Below, piece by piece: positions 1 through 9,950 of a stretch of 64,000 nt of DNA. Below the pieces are notes generated by a model that worked only from the letters and a program-made list of their open reading frames with translations, searched no databases and was not told where the DNA came from. The translations under genes were made by a program, and so were the position numbers. The stretch is from Eutreptiella sp. 'Long Island Sound 2002'. Lineage: Eukaryota; Euglenozoa; Euglenophyceae; Eutreptiales; Eutreptiaceae. The DNA lies in contig OZ038380.1 of assembly GCA_964036045.1 (NCBI GenBank), positions 167,469,872 to 167,533,871 of the forward strand. The letters run 5' to 3'. Positions within the stretch are counted from its first letter, which is position 1. Each line of letters opens with the position of its first letter.

Positions 1-140
1 TGGAGGGACCACCTGCTCGGGGACCTGCGGGGCCCCGATTCCCCTTGCTTCCGGCCGCCGCTCCCCCACGACAGGGGAGGGGGCAATCTGCCTGCGTGCC
101 CCTGAACCGCACGAGCGCGGGCGTGGAGGGGCGCTGCCCG

Positions 141-440
141 ATTCCTGTGGGGCCTGCACAGCACAGCTGGTGCGGCCCCGGCGTGCGGGGGTTCCTGTGG
201 GGCCTGCACAGCACAGCTGGTGCGGCCCTGGCGTGCGGGGGTTCCTGTGGGGTCTGCACAGCACAGCTGGTGCGGCCCTGGCGTGCGGGTGTTCCTGTGG
301 GGCCTGCACAGCACAGCTGGTGCGGCCCTGGCGTGCGGGGGTTCCTGTGGGGCCTGCACAGCACAGCTGGTGCGGCCCTGGCGTGCTGTTCGCTTCCCGT
401 GGGGCCGGCACAGCACAGCTGGTGCGGCCCCGGCGCGCGG
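141..440. repeat. 50-bp minisatellite, about six units
   Basis: Five nearly identical 50-bp units begin at 141, 191, 241, 291 and 341, each holding TTCCTGTGGGG and GCACAGCTGGTGCGGCC. A sixth unit from about 391 is diverged. Because 50 is not a multiple of three, the array reads open in all three plus frames; the proteins predicted there are artefacts. Confidence 0.95.
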
Positions 441-1660
441 GGGCAGGAAGTGAGAGGCGTGGGTCCCCGCCCAGGGTTCTGAGGTCCCCTCCCAGGGACC
501 CGTGGTCCCCCCCGAACGTCTCCTGTCCTGTGAACGAGGCAGGGGCTAGGGTGGGGGCAGGGGGGGAGGCGTTGCACGGAGGGGAGGAGGATAACTCATG
601 CCATATGAGGCTGCACTGGGCCGGTGCAGGGGGGCGAGAGGGAGGAGCAAGGCCTGGGACCCCTGCCGGTAGTGGGGGGGCCCGACGATGATCTGGAGCC
701 ATGCTGGCTGCGACCACGGTGGCCTGCTTCCGTTGCCACGGGTTACCTGTGAGGAGCGAAGGGAGGGACAGGGCAGGGGGAGAGGGAGGAGGGGGCAGGG
801 GGGGGGGGCAGGCGGGGGTGAGGGGGGCTGTGTGTGGGGGTTGGCGAGCGTGCGCGGGGGAGGGGGTGCGGTGAGCTCAGCCGCTGAGCGTCGCCGTGTG
901 GCTGACCGGGGCGGAGGAGCGGCCGGGGCTGGCCAAAGTCGGCCGGGGAGCCCGGGGCGCTCGTGGTGATGGGGGGCCACGGTCGGCGATGGGGCCCGCG
1001 CCCCGCTCGGCGGGGACGAATCCCGCCGAGCGTCATCCACGGGGGCGAATCCTGGTGGAGGCGGGGGGAGCGCCTCGCCGTCCCCTCGCGGCCGAACCGG
1101 ACCGGGACGGGCCCCGCCGGAGGGATACCGGGGGGGCGGGCGGGGCTGGGCACCGGGGCTCTGGGGCCCGGGTCCCGGGAGTTCGCGGGCCGGCGCGGGG
1201 GAGACCGGGCGGGCCCTAGGGCTGCGGCTGGTGAGGGGGGGGCGTGGGAGGGCCGGGCTGGCTCGGGGGCGAACCCCGAGAGGCCCTCGGGGGCTGGGCG
1301 AGGGCTCCCGAGGGCGGCCGTTCCCTGGGGGGGGGGGGTTGCTCCCTGCCCGGGGGACGACGGGGGCCCCTCTTGAGCGAGGGGGGGGGGGCGGGCGTGT
1401 ATCGCCCGGTGTAGGGCCATGTCGATTCATGGCCGCGCGGCATGGGACTATATCCCCAACCCTCCGCGCCGGAGTCCCTTTTTTGGGGGGGGCTGAGGGG
1501 GGGGGGGGGGGGCTGGCGGTTGTCGCGTGCACCCACCCATGCGGGGGGGGGGGGTCGCCGGTGGGAGCTCCGTCCGGCTTGGCCGAAAAAACCCGGTGGC
1601 GTCCCCTGGGCCCGTGGGCCCCTTCGAGGAAGAACCTCGGATTCGCCGGGGGGGACTCCG
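441..1660. other. GC-rich low-complexity stretch, no gene seen
   Basis: Long C/G-rich stretch with runs of G on the plus strand, for example around 1331-1340, 1381-1390 and 1497-1512. Long reading frames here are Pro/Arg or Gly/Arg rich on both strands, as expected from composition. I see no splice-bounded coding block. Confidence 0.6.
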
Positions 1661-2086
1661 CTAGAGGTAGAGGTAGAGGTAGAGGTAGGGGTAGAGGTAG
1701 AGGTAGAGGTAGAGGTAGAGGTAGAGGTAGGGGTAGAGGTAGGGGTAGGGGTAGGGGTAGAGGTAGAGGTAGAGGTAGAGGTAGGGGTAGAGGTAGAGGT
1801 AGAGGTAGAGGTAGAGGTAGAGGTAGAGGTAGAGGTAGGGGTAGAGGTAGAGGTAGAGGTAGAGGTAGAGGTAGGGGTAGAGGTAGAGGTAGAGGTAGGG
1901 GTAGAGGTAGGGGTAGAGGTAGGGGTAGGGGTAGAGGTAGAGGTAGAGGTAGAGGTAGAGGTAGAGGTAGAGGTCCAGGTAGGGGACGGGGTAGAGGTCG
2001 AGGTTGAGGTGGAGGCGGAAGTAGGGTTGGAGGTAGAGGTAAAGGGAGGGGTACAGGTAGAGGTAGAGGTAGAGGTAAATGGAGCG
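1661..2086. repeat. (AGGTAG)n hexamer microsatellite
   Basis: About 325 bp of nearly pure AGGTAG/GGGTAG hexamers from 1661, then degenerate copies to about 2086. A hexamer keeps frame, so it reads as Val-Glu or Gly-Arg repeats on the plus strand and Ser-Thr repeats on the minus strand. None of these is likely to be a protein. It lies just upstream of the exon at 2190. Confidence 0.95.
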
Positions 2087-2189
2087 GTGCGGTGGTGTAG
2101 CTTCGGCCTTGTCAGCCTCGTCATGCCCCTCTCATGCGTGTCCCTCTTTCCCACCGCTCCACCCCCCCTCCCCCCGGCCCCCCTTGTAG

Positions 2190-2462
2190 GCACCTGATCC
2201 CCAAGGAGCCCCAGGTGTTGAGGCCCAGGCGGGCACACAAGCCCCGCGCAGCGCGGGCCCACGAGGACGGGCCGCCACCTCCGCTGGACGACTCGGAGGA
2301 CGGGATCCCCCCGGGGCTGCGGGTGGAGCCCCTGGAGGGGCCTCTGGACGACCGCGTCGTGATCACGCCGTACATCCCCAAGCCCGTCCGGTACGTCTCG
2401 AACATGCCGCTGATCCCGGCGCTGACCCACAACAAGCAGTACCGGCGGTGGGTCAAGAAGAG
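2190..2462 (+). CDS. Exon of Pro/Lys-rich nuclear-type protein (gene 1)
   Basis: A C-rich tract and CCCTTGTAG acceptor precede a 273-nt block with strong G/C third positions; it ends AAGAAGAG before GTGTGTCC. Phase runs from one completing base to two trailing bases. It encodes about 91 residues: a basic N-terminal part (LIPKEPQVLRPRRAHKPR), an acidic/Pro middle, then VVITPYIPKPVRYVSNMPLI and a Tyr/Arg/Lys-rich end (NKQYRRWVKK). I do not recognise the family. The trailing AG plus the first G of the exon at 5062 restores an Arg codon, so the two exons chain in phase. The 5' end of the gene is not identified and may lie left of the window. Confidence 0.6.
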
Positions 2463-3812
2463 GTGTGTCCAGTATCTTCCACTAACCGCCTGTAACCGCC
2501 ATTCACCAACAATAACCGCTGGTAACCGCACGTAACCACCCGTTACCGGCAGTTACCGCCGGTAACTGCCAACCACCCGTTACCGGCGGTAACTGCCGGT
2601 AACTGCCGGTAACCGCCTGCACCCACCTGCAATCAACAATAGCCGCCAGTAACCACGTTACCACCCGTCACGACCCACAACAAACCGTACCGGCGGTGGG
2701 TCAAGAAGAGGTATGTCCGTGGGCAGGCGCACGCACGTTCTGTGTGTTGGTGCGTGCGGACGTGGGTGTGCATGTCGTGCCATGGCGGCGCGCCCTTCGT
2801 GTGGGGGGTGCATGCGAGTGGGATCCGGGAATCCGGGGGTGCACTGGGAGGCCCCAGGAATGTACTACGGCCAGGGTCTGCTCTGTGGGACATGGGGGTC
2901 TGGGCGGTGTGTATGTGTTATATGGGCTGGGGGGACGACCTGGGGACATGCCCCCTCGGTATGCCCCGCAGCCCCGTATGCCGGTGCCGTCACTGGCCGA
3001 CCTCAGCCAAGCGCCATGCACCCACCGATTGGGGCGAAGGCAGTGGAACGGTGTGGGACGTGCACGCCATAGCAGGCGCTGGGGAAGTGGTAGGAGGGCG
3101 CGGAGTACATGTGCATATTAGTACTGGCCCGACAAGGGTCCTTCAGGGGGCAAGCCTCGTTGAGGCACGCCGGGTCGGGAACATCCTGGCGCACAAATAC
3201 TGGGGAGCAACATGTGCACCATCCATTTTGGGTGATGGATGTTCACTTGCCGGCCCGGGTATTGTTCGGCAAAATGGACTTTTGTGGCCGCAGGGGGGCC
3301 GACGGTCAATGTACACTGGGCAGGGTGGACCATGAGGGGCAAACAAGGGGTCTGTATGTGTGTCTGTATGTACGGAGAGAGAGAGAGAGTGGTGACCTTT
3401 GGGCCATCAGGAACCCGGAGCAATTGGTGGAGCAGGGCTGTGTGCGTTGGTGGGCGATGCGTGTGTACGCGATTGTCCGTTGAACGGTTTGCGCGAAGGT
3501 GGGTCCGTGGGTGTGTGGGCCTGCGATGTGTCAGGAACTGGGTGTGCGAGCGAGTCAGTGAGTGAGTGAGTGAGTGGGTGCATGGGTGGGTGGGCGTGCG
3601 TGCAGTGCGCGCGTGTGTTAGTGTGTGCGTGCATGGGTGTGTGCGTGCGTCAGTGAGTGAGTGAGTGGGTGGGTGGGTGGGTGCACGGGTGGGTGGCCGT
3701 GCGTGCGGTGCTCGCGGTCGGTGCGTGAGTGCGTGTGTTAGTGCGTGCGTGCGTGCATGGGTGTGTGCGTGCGTCAGTGAGTCAGTGAGTGAACGAGTGG
3801 GTAGGTGGGTGA

Positions 3813-3847
<35 letters not shown>

Positions 3848-4461
3848 CGGGAGCAAGTGTGTGTGTGTGTGTCTGTGTTTTCTTTCACCGCTTTTCTTGC
3901 TCTGTTCTTGTTTGTGGTTCTCGTCGTGTGTGTTTGTGTGTGTGTGTGTGTTTGTATGTGTGTGTGTGCTCGCCGATGGAGAGAGATAACCTGGTGAGCC
4001 CAGGGTGCAGCTGGCTCTGAGCACCCGTCACTGTTTGTTTGTCTCTGTGTGCCATGTATGATGTATCACGGGGTCTGCTCTGCTATCAGATTCCTGCACA
4101 GTTTCACACTGTGTACATGGTCTGCACATGACTGTTAGTTCTCAGTTCTTACTTCGTTCTAACCGTGTGTGTGTGTGTGTGTGTGTGCGGTTAGGTGGGA
4201 GCACCTAACACAGGTTGTATTGCTTGGGCTTTCGAGACACGAACTCCTCCGTGGGTGAATTTATGGTCTGTTGATAAAGCAGAACTGATGTGGGTGCCGG
4301 TCATGGCGCAAGGGTAGTGCTGCAGCCATTTTCCAGAGCTGCACATTGCCGCTTCTATCAACAGACCGCAAGATGTCTAGGGCTGCTCTGCGGCTCCTGA
4401 GGAGTTTTCTTTCACTGCTTTTCTTGCTCTGTTCTTGTTTTCGCGGTTCTCATTGTGTGTG

Positions 4462-4528
<67 letters not shown>

Positions 4529-4803
4529 CTGTGCACCCACACATGAGCTTGTGTGTGTGTGTGTGTGTGTGCTTCTGTCTGGGCTGGTTATTTGGTCGCT
4601 TTGCGTCGTCCGCATGTGTGTGTCAGTGCCTGTTGTCGCTTGTTTCGTTTTACGTGTGTGTGTGTGTGTCAGGATGCACCCGCCCTGTCCCCTGTACTGC
4701 AGAAAGGCGCCTATTGACGTTGGACACGCTCTGTCGTGTTTGACAATCCAACTGACAAGGATTCTGGCATTCGGATCCTGAGTTGTGCCCGTTTGCCCCG
4801 CAA

Positions 4804-4843
<40 letters not shown>

Positions 4844-5061
4844 TGGAGTACGGCACTAGGGAGTGGCTTGCCATTACGGTCGTGCACTGAGGTATTGTGT
4901 GTCAGTGGAGCTTGTCTGTTCTGTGCGTGAGTCTGAGGGGGCGCGTGTATGTGTATGTGCGGGTGTGCAGTCCCCCGTCACGTCCGTGGGGTCGGGCACC
5001 AGGCTGTATGGGGTGATGGGCTGTACCACCGTGGCGTGTCACACGCCTCGTGGCGTTGTAG
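2463..5061 (+). other. Intron of gene 1 with duplicated exon end and GT-rich satellites
   Basis: The intron starts GTGTGTCC. It contains decamer-like repeats of GGTAACTGCC/GGTAACCGCC (about 2490-2640), a second copy of the upstream exon's 3' end (2671-2710), then long GTGA/GTGT tracts (3546-3990, 4453-4570, 4806-4842). It ends GTTGTAG. Reading frames of His-Thr or Cys-Val repeats are microsatellite artefacts. Confidence 0.6.
2671..2710 (+). repeat. Duplicated 3' end of the exon at 2190-2462
   Basis: The last 40 or so bases of the exon, encoding THNK(Q/P)YRRWVKKR, recur about 248 bp downstream with few changes. This copy is followed by GTATGT, a better donor than the GTGTGT after the first copy. 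It could be a decoy donor or a remnant of partial exon duplication. No acceptor directly precedes it. Confidence 0.75.
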
Positions 5062-5296
5062 GGCCAAGAAGGTGCACAAGGCGGCGGGGCGCGGGATGAA
5101 GTCCAAGACCACGGCCCTGGAGGATGACCACCGGACACGGACTCAGCCCAATGCGCAGGAGTCCGATCCCCCGGACCCGCCTGCGAAGGCAAAGCCGAAG
5201 AAGAAGACGAGGGCCGACGTCTTCATCGACACCTCGGAAGAGTTTATGGCTCGGTTTGGGTCCGAGAGAAAGACCTCCGCTCCGCCAAAGTCGCAG
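5062..5296 (+). CDS. Lys-rich internal exon (gene 1)
   Basis: Acceptor GCGTTGTAG and donor GTCATTGC bound a 235-nt block, entering one base from a codon end and leaving in phase 0. It encodes a basic start (AKKVHKAAGRGMKSKTT), an acidic/Pro stretch (QESDPPDPPAKAKPKKKTR) and ADVFIDTSEEFMARFGSERK. It is very hydrophilic and probably disordered, with several Lys clusters suggesting nuclear or nucleic-acid contact. The family is unknown. It chains in phase with the exon before and with the acidic 3' exon if the acceptor at 5767-5768 is used. Confidence 0.65.
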
Positions 5297-5768
5297 GTCA
5301 TTGCCTCACTGACCCATTGGCGCTGTGCCCTCGTTCGTCATCGGGCAGTCTTGTTGCACTTGCCTCGCGCACTCCCGCTCGCCCTTTCCCGCACTCGCTC
5401 CCTCCCTCCCTCCCTCGCTCACTCCCTCGCTCACTCACTCACTCACTCACTCACTCACTCACTCACTCACTCACTCGCTCGCTCACTCACTCACTCACTC
5501 ACTCCCTCACTCACTCACTCGCTCACTCACTCACTCACTCACTCACTCACTCACTCATCCGTTGAGGGGTGCCAAGGGGTAGTAAGGGGCGTTGACTGTT
5601 GCGACGGGCTGTGGGCTGCTGTGGCGGCTGGTGGCCTCAAGGGGTCGAGCCTAGTGCAGGACATGGCAGCACTGGACCCTGGACAGCACTCGCACTCGAC
5701 AACCCCGCAAAGGCCGAACACCCCCAAACCCCACGACCCGCCCACGCAAACAGGACTCGGAGGCAGAG
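5297..5768 (+). other. Intron with (CACT)n microsatellite
   Basis: The intron starts GTCATTGC and ends GGCAGAG. A CTCA/CACT tetramer tract fills 5400-5558, read as His-Ser-Leu-Thr repeats by chance. Confidence 0.7.
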
Positions 5769-6530
5769 TTGCGCGCGGGGCCTTACCTGATGCCTCTGCC
5801 CAAGAAGCGGAAGTCCCGTCGGGCTCTGCAGCAGCGGCTGCGGCAGTTGAGTCGGGAGGCGGAGGAGGCGCTTGAGGAGGAGCTGCAGCGGCGTTTCCCC
5901 GTCATCCCGCCCCGCCCCGTGCGCGTGCGCCCGCCCGGACGCCCGGAGCGCGCGGTCGCCGCGCCTCGAGCGGACGCCGAGGAGTCCGACGCCGCGTGCG
6001 CGAGCGACGAGCCGTACGCGAGCGATGAGCCGTACGCGAGCGACGAGCCGTACGCGAGCGACGAGCCCGAGCACGAGGACACGACGGACGACGATGGGGA
6101 GGCCGAGACAGAGAAGGGCACGGGGTCGGGGTACGGCAGTGCGGACGAGGCGGCCAAGGACAGCGAGGCCGACAGCGACGGCGGCGGGGGGTACGACTCC
6201 CACGAGGAGGCCGAGGAGGAGCGCGCGGCCACCGACAGCGACGGGGACGCGGGGGGCCGCAGCGCCGCGAGCGAGAGCGAAGCCGAGGCGAAGCGGGGCA
6301 GCAGCGACGACGACGGGGGGGAGGACGGCACGGAGTCGAGCGGCGGCGGGGGCCGCGAGAAGGAGGACGGCAGCGGGAGCCGGTACAGCAGCGACGCCGA
6401 GAGCGGGGACGCGGACCGGTCCGCGGACAGCGACAGCGACGCGGAGTCCGACGGCCGCAAGAGCAGCACCGGCAGTTCGGCGCGGGAGAGCAGCGACGAC
6501 GAGGATCGCTCGTCGAGCAACGATGATTGA
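5769..6530 (+). CDS. 3' terminal exon: NLS followed by long acidic Ser/Asp tail (gene 1)
   Basis: A 762-nt open block ends with TGA at 6528-6530. It starts LRAGPYLMPLPKKRKSRR, containing PKKRK, an SV40-like monopartite nuclear localisation signal. A predicted helix follows (LQQRLRQLSREAEEALEEEL), then a Pro/Arg segment, four copies of a five-residue unit (SDEPYA-type, about 6001-6065), and roughly 150 residues of Asp, Glu, Ser and Gly ending RSSSNDD. Acidic Ser/Asp tails are common in histone chaperones, nucleolar proteins and CK2 substrates; the exact role is unknown. The acceptor is either AG at 5767-5768 (phase matches the preceding exon) or CAG two bases earlier. Confidence 0.65.
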   Translation: MRAGPYLMPLPKKRKSRRALQQRLRQLSREAEEALEEELQRRFPVIPPRPVRVRPPGRPERAVAAPRADAEESDAACASDEPYASDEPYASDEPYASDEPEHEDTTDDDGEAETEKGTGSGYGSADEAAKDSEADSDGGGGYDSHEEAEEERAATDSDGDAGGRSAASESEAEAKRGSSDDDGGEDGTESSGGGGREKEDGSGSRYSSDAESGDADRSADSDSDAESDGRKSSTGSSARESSDDEDRSSSNDD

Positions 6531-7109
6531 GGCCGCGATGCGCCGCACGACCGGGGGAGGGGGGGGGCGGGGGGCCCGGGCCCGGGATGCGCCCCCCCCC
6601 CCCCCCTCCCCCCAGGCCCCCGGCTTAGGCTTCGGTTCTGGGACCTGGGCATGCCCCGGGGGGGGGGGGACCTGCATCACCATCATCCTCCATGATGCCC
6701 TACATCCCTCGATGGATGGCCCTACACCCACCAACGCCATGAATGCCCCGGCCGGAAAGGGGCCCCGGGTGGTCGTTGCCCAAACGGGTCGTTGCACAGC
6801 GGGCAGTGCCCCCCTCGCTTCGGGGTGCCGGTCCGTCCCGTTCCAACTGCTCTTCTCTGCTGCCAACCGCCTGCCCGCCGTTGTGTAACCGCCAGCACTG
6901 GCCCCACAACCGCTTTTCCAACCGCCCGTAACTGCCCCTGCCCCCCCCCCCCCCCAAGCTTTGGACAGACAGCGGGGGAGGAGGGGGGGGGTCGCAGCGG
7001 GACTGGGTCTAGCCGCCCCCCCCCCCCCGTGTCCCGACCCAACCCACCGAGACGCAGAACTTCTCGCGCAGTCCCCTCGGGACGTCGATCCACCACCACC
7101 GCCCCGCGG
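6531..7109. other. Non-coding stretch downstream of gene 1
   Basis: Contains C runs (6591-6607, 6941-6953, 7017-7027), G runs (6658-6669) and scattered AACCGCC motifs (about 6880-6930) like those at 2490-2640, 31180-31260 and 63370-63430. No convincing gene. Confidence 0.5.
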
Positions 7110-7175
7110 TCATGACGCTGGCGGAGGCGCTGTCCGGGGCTCCCCAGACGCAACCCACGGAGCTCGCTCTCAGGG
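7110..7175 (+). CDS. Weak coding candidate upstream of the exon at 7291
   Basis: ATG at 7112 opens a G/C3-biased block reading MTLAEALSGAPQTQPTELAL before a TG microsatellite at about 7195-7220. It is short, with no clear donor. Its only support is codon bias and closeness to the better candidate at 7291-7399. Confidence 0.2.
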
Positions 7176-7290
7176 GGTCCTGTCGTGGCGCTTGGTGTGT
7201 GTGTGTGTGTGTGTGTGTGGCGGCTGTCGCGACAGCCCCCGGGACGTGGTACCGGGGCCTTGGGAGGGCGTCGCGCGCGCCCCCCGGCAG

Positions 7291-7399
7291 GGGCATCAAC
7301 GTGCACACGGTGGTGTTCGAATGGGGCTGCCAGAACCATCAGAACAGTCTCTGGCAGATTCCCTCGGGGTGTCATGCAACGGGGGGGAGAGGGAGGCAC
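7291..7399 (+). CDS. Possible internal exon, unknown product
   Basis: Acceptor CCCCCCGGCAG and donor GTGTAAAA bound about 109 nt with strong G/C third positions. It reads GINVHTVVFEWGCQNHQN then SLWQIPSGC, a balanced globular-looking composition unlike the surrounding repeats. The antisense frame is also open but rich in Arg/Pro. Partner exons are unknown. It could belong to a gene between gene 1 and the exon at 14632. Confidence 0.35.
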
Positions 7400-7467
7400 G
7401 TGTAAAAGGCCTGGGGGACGTCCGCCGGGGTCCTGGGCTGCTGGCCGCCCCCCCCGTCGCGCGGATT

Positions 7468-7507
7468 CCCGCGCGCGCGCGCACGCACGCACGCGCGCGC
7501 GCGCACG
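7468..7507. repeat. Alternating CG/CA tract (potential Z-DNA)
   Basis: About 40 bp of alternating purine-pyrimidine (GCGCGC...ACGCACGC...GCGCGC), the classic Z-DNA-prone composition. Confidence 0.7.
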
Positions 7508-9487
7508 TCCTCCTCCGATCCGACGCCCAGCCTGGTCCGGGCTGGAACAAGACAGCCCCATGCCCGACTGCCGGTGGGGGAAGAGGGGGGGATACGTGGC
7601 GTTCCTCCCGTTCTGGTGCCCTGGGCAGTGTTTGCCGTGTGCGTTCCATGTGGCAGTCCATGTGTTGACTGGGGTCTACCCCCGCGTTCGGTGCGCAGTG
7701 CCGCCCCCTCATCTTCTGGCGCTATGGGCGCGCCAGCGGGTGCCTTGGCACGCCCCGGCAAAAGGGTCGTTCCGGGTACGGCATGTCAAAGAGGGCGGGC
7801 CCCGGGTCGTGTTTCCCTCGCCCCCCCCCCCCCCCCTCTCAGCCCTGCACGCCCGCATCGGGGGCCCGGGCGCAGACGTGGCCCGTTCGTGACCCGGCCT
7901 CGGCTGCTGATGCCGCACGGTGCTCCACCCACGGCGGCAGGCAACCCCTCGCCCAGCGCCGCGGGCCTGTACCGCCTGCCCCCATTGTCCCGCGTCCCTG
8001 AACCTGCCACCAAAGCCATCCGCCACCCACCGCCGGCGGGTGCCCTCCGAGGCCCCTTGGCCCAGCCCTCACCGGTTCACCGGGATTTCCGCCCGGCGCT
8101 GCGTTGAGGAGGGGGTGCCGAGGCCCGGGGGTTTCCGACACGCATCTGCCCCTGCCACTCAACCCTTTCCGAAGCCTCTTCCTGACCCTTTTCTCTGACC
8201 CTGTGGCGATGGCCGTACGGTCGCACGCCCCAGTCGGGGGGGGTGCCGTAGACCTGGGCTGCGTTTGTCTCCCGCACTCTCCAAACGTGAATCACGTGGA
8301 TCCCAACCCTCCAAAGCGTGCCTCCAGTGCGCGTCCCAGCACCCACGCGTGTACATCCTGTGTGCCCGAGTGCTGTTGCGACTGGGCGTTGTGCGCTGTG
8401 CTGCTGCCTGCGGCAGAGACACGCGAGGCAAACATCGCTGAAGGCACACATGAGCGCCCCCCTGCCGGTACACAGACATCAATGTGGGTCTGCTGCGGTG
8501 TGTACCCAAAGGGTCTACAAGCCCCAAATCCCGCGTTGATATGAAGTCGGGAATTGACTTCCCCCTCAAGGTAATCCGAGCTGCTTGTACACCAAACAAA
8601 TTTCCCCGTATCAATCCCAGCCCCCAAAGTGTGTGTCCGGCGTGGATCCTCCAAAGAAGCAATGTTTAGGCTTGTTCTCAATTAGGGATATGGCATCGCT
8701 TGATTTTCACCTTTTTTCTCCGGTTGTCTTCCACTGTCACCCCTATTCCCCCGTGTTTGCTGCTGCTTGTCTTTTGTGGGTGAATATTGCATGATGATGA
8801 TGATGGGGAATCACCCCCGGACCAGTACATTTCTGGCACAACAAGGGCTTGCATCTGTGCATCTCAATCGCATGCATTCCCAGTCGGGGGGTGTCGGCAC
8901 AGACACCGGGGGGATGTCCACGGCGTTGCCGCCTCCTCCGCGACCCCCTCTCCCCAGCTCCCCAGCCCCATGCACCACACATCCGCCCTCCTATTGTGTT
9001 GTCCCCTGCATGTCACCCGCGCGCGGCATTCCCCGGCCCGGCACAGGCCCGGCCCTGCCTGCCCCCCGGGGATCGCCCCACTGGCATCCCCGTCATAACC
9101 GTAACCCCCGCGGCCGCTGCCACATCGGGTGAGTGTGGGGTACACAAAATACTCCTCCTTGGCCCACCACAGAGACGCCTCAGGGGGGCACACCACAAGT
9201 GTGTGTGTGGGGGGGGGGGGCGTAGTGACTTTATGCGTCGTGGCATGTACCCCACGAGGGGCCCTGTACTGATTGGTGTGGGGATCGGGCAGCGGATGGC
9301 GACACCTTGTGTGCTCTGGCTGATTCGGCAGAGGATCCAGCGTCGGTGGGCTGGGGAGTCCACCGGGGGGGGGGGGGGTGCACTAAAGCTGGTCTGGTGT
9401 AATTCGAACCTTGTGTCCGGCATTTCAGTAGGAATAGCTTTGTGCGTGTTACCTGAATGAGCCCCCATATGCACTGTACCTCGGGGT

Positions 9488-9645
9488 ATTTCCTGTTTCA
9501 CAGTGAAAGGCGCCTATGGCAATGTCACTGAAGAGCTTTTTGTTCTGACTTTGTTGTATTGCACTCGCCTACTTGCTTTAGCAGTGTAGCATTCAACTCT
9601 CGTATCCCGCAGCGGGGCGTAGTGACGGCCCCGGGGGGCGTGCAA
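9488..9645 (+). mobile_element. SINE/MITE-like dispersed element, copy 1
   Basis: About 155 bp shared with 54424-54580. Both start TTTCACAGYGAAAGGCGCC, continue with AATGTCACTGAARAGCTTTTTGTTCTGAC and end near CGTATCCCGCAGCGGGGC. Identity looks around 85%, with small indels. Partial relatives occur at 46636-46700 and 56790-56830. No internal polymerase III box is obvious. Confidence 0.7.
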
Positions 9646-9829
9646 CCCCCGGGCGACCCCCGCTGGACCGGGGGTGGCAGTCCGCCCATTGCCCCGCGGG
9701 CCCCGCCGCAGCATGTCCCCCGGCCGGATACCATTCACGGACGCCGACTTGTGTGCACTGGACCAGCCGTACGCCAGCGGGAGATGCCCCCGCCGTCCTG
9801 CGGGAGAGGAGGGGGAGGGAGGGCACACG

Positions 9830-9950
9830 GGGGGTGAGAGGCCGGTGGGCGCCTGCGGAGGGAGGGGGTTCAAGGGAAGGGGAGGGGGAAGTGCTGAGGG
9901 GCCGATGGGCGCCCCCAACTCCAGAACACAACGGAGGTGTCATGCCAAAC
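9830..9950 (+). repeat. GGCGCC-family dispersed repeat with an empty insertion site
   Basis: Shares the pattern GAGAGGCCGATGGGCGCC...CATGCCAAACCCC with 17030-17152, 48534-48668 and 62390-62500. Its end, ATGCCAAACCCC near 9940-9951, matches the uninterrupted target site of the element at 17153-17661. Confidence 0.65.

Noticed and set aside
1442-2430. Long Val-Glu, Gly-Arg and Ser-Thr repeat proteins on both strands
   Set aside because: They are translations of the AGGTAG hexamer array; all frames are open by period, and there are no splice sites or codon bias outside the repeat.
3118-3888. His-Thr-rich 256-residue protein on the minus strand
   Set aside because: Translation of GTGT/GTGA microsatellites inside an intron.
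5637-6866. 409-residue minus-strand protein opposite the acidic exon
   Set aside because: Ala/Val/Arg-rich antisense shadow of a strongly G/C3-biased exon; the plus strand has the NLS, stop and splice phase.
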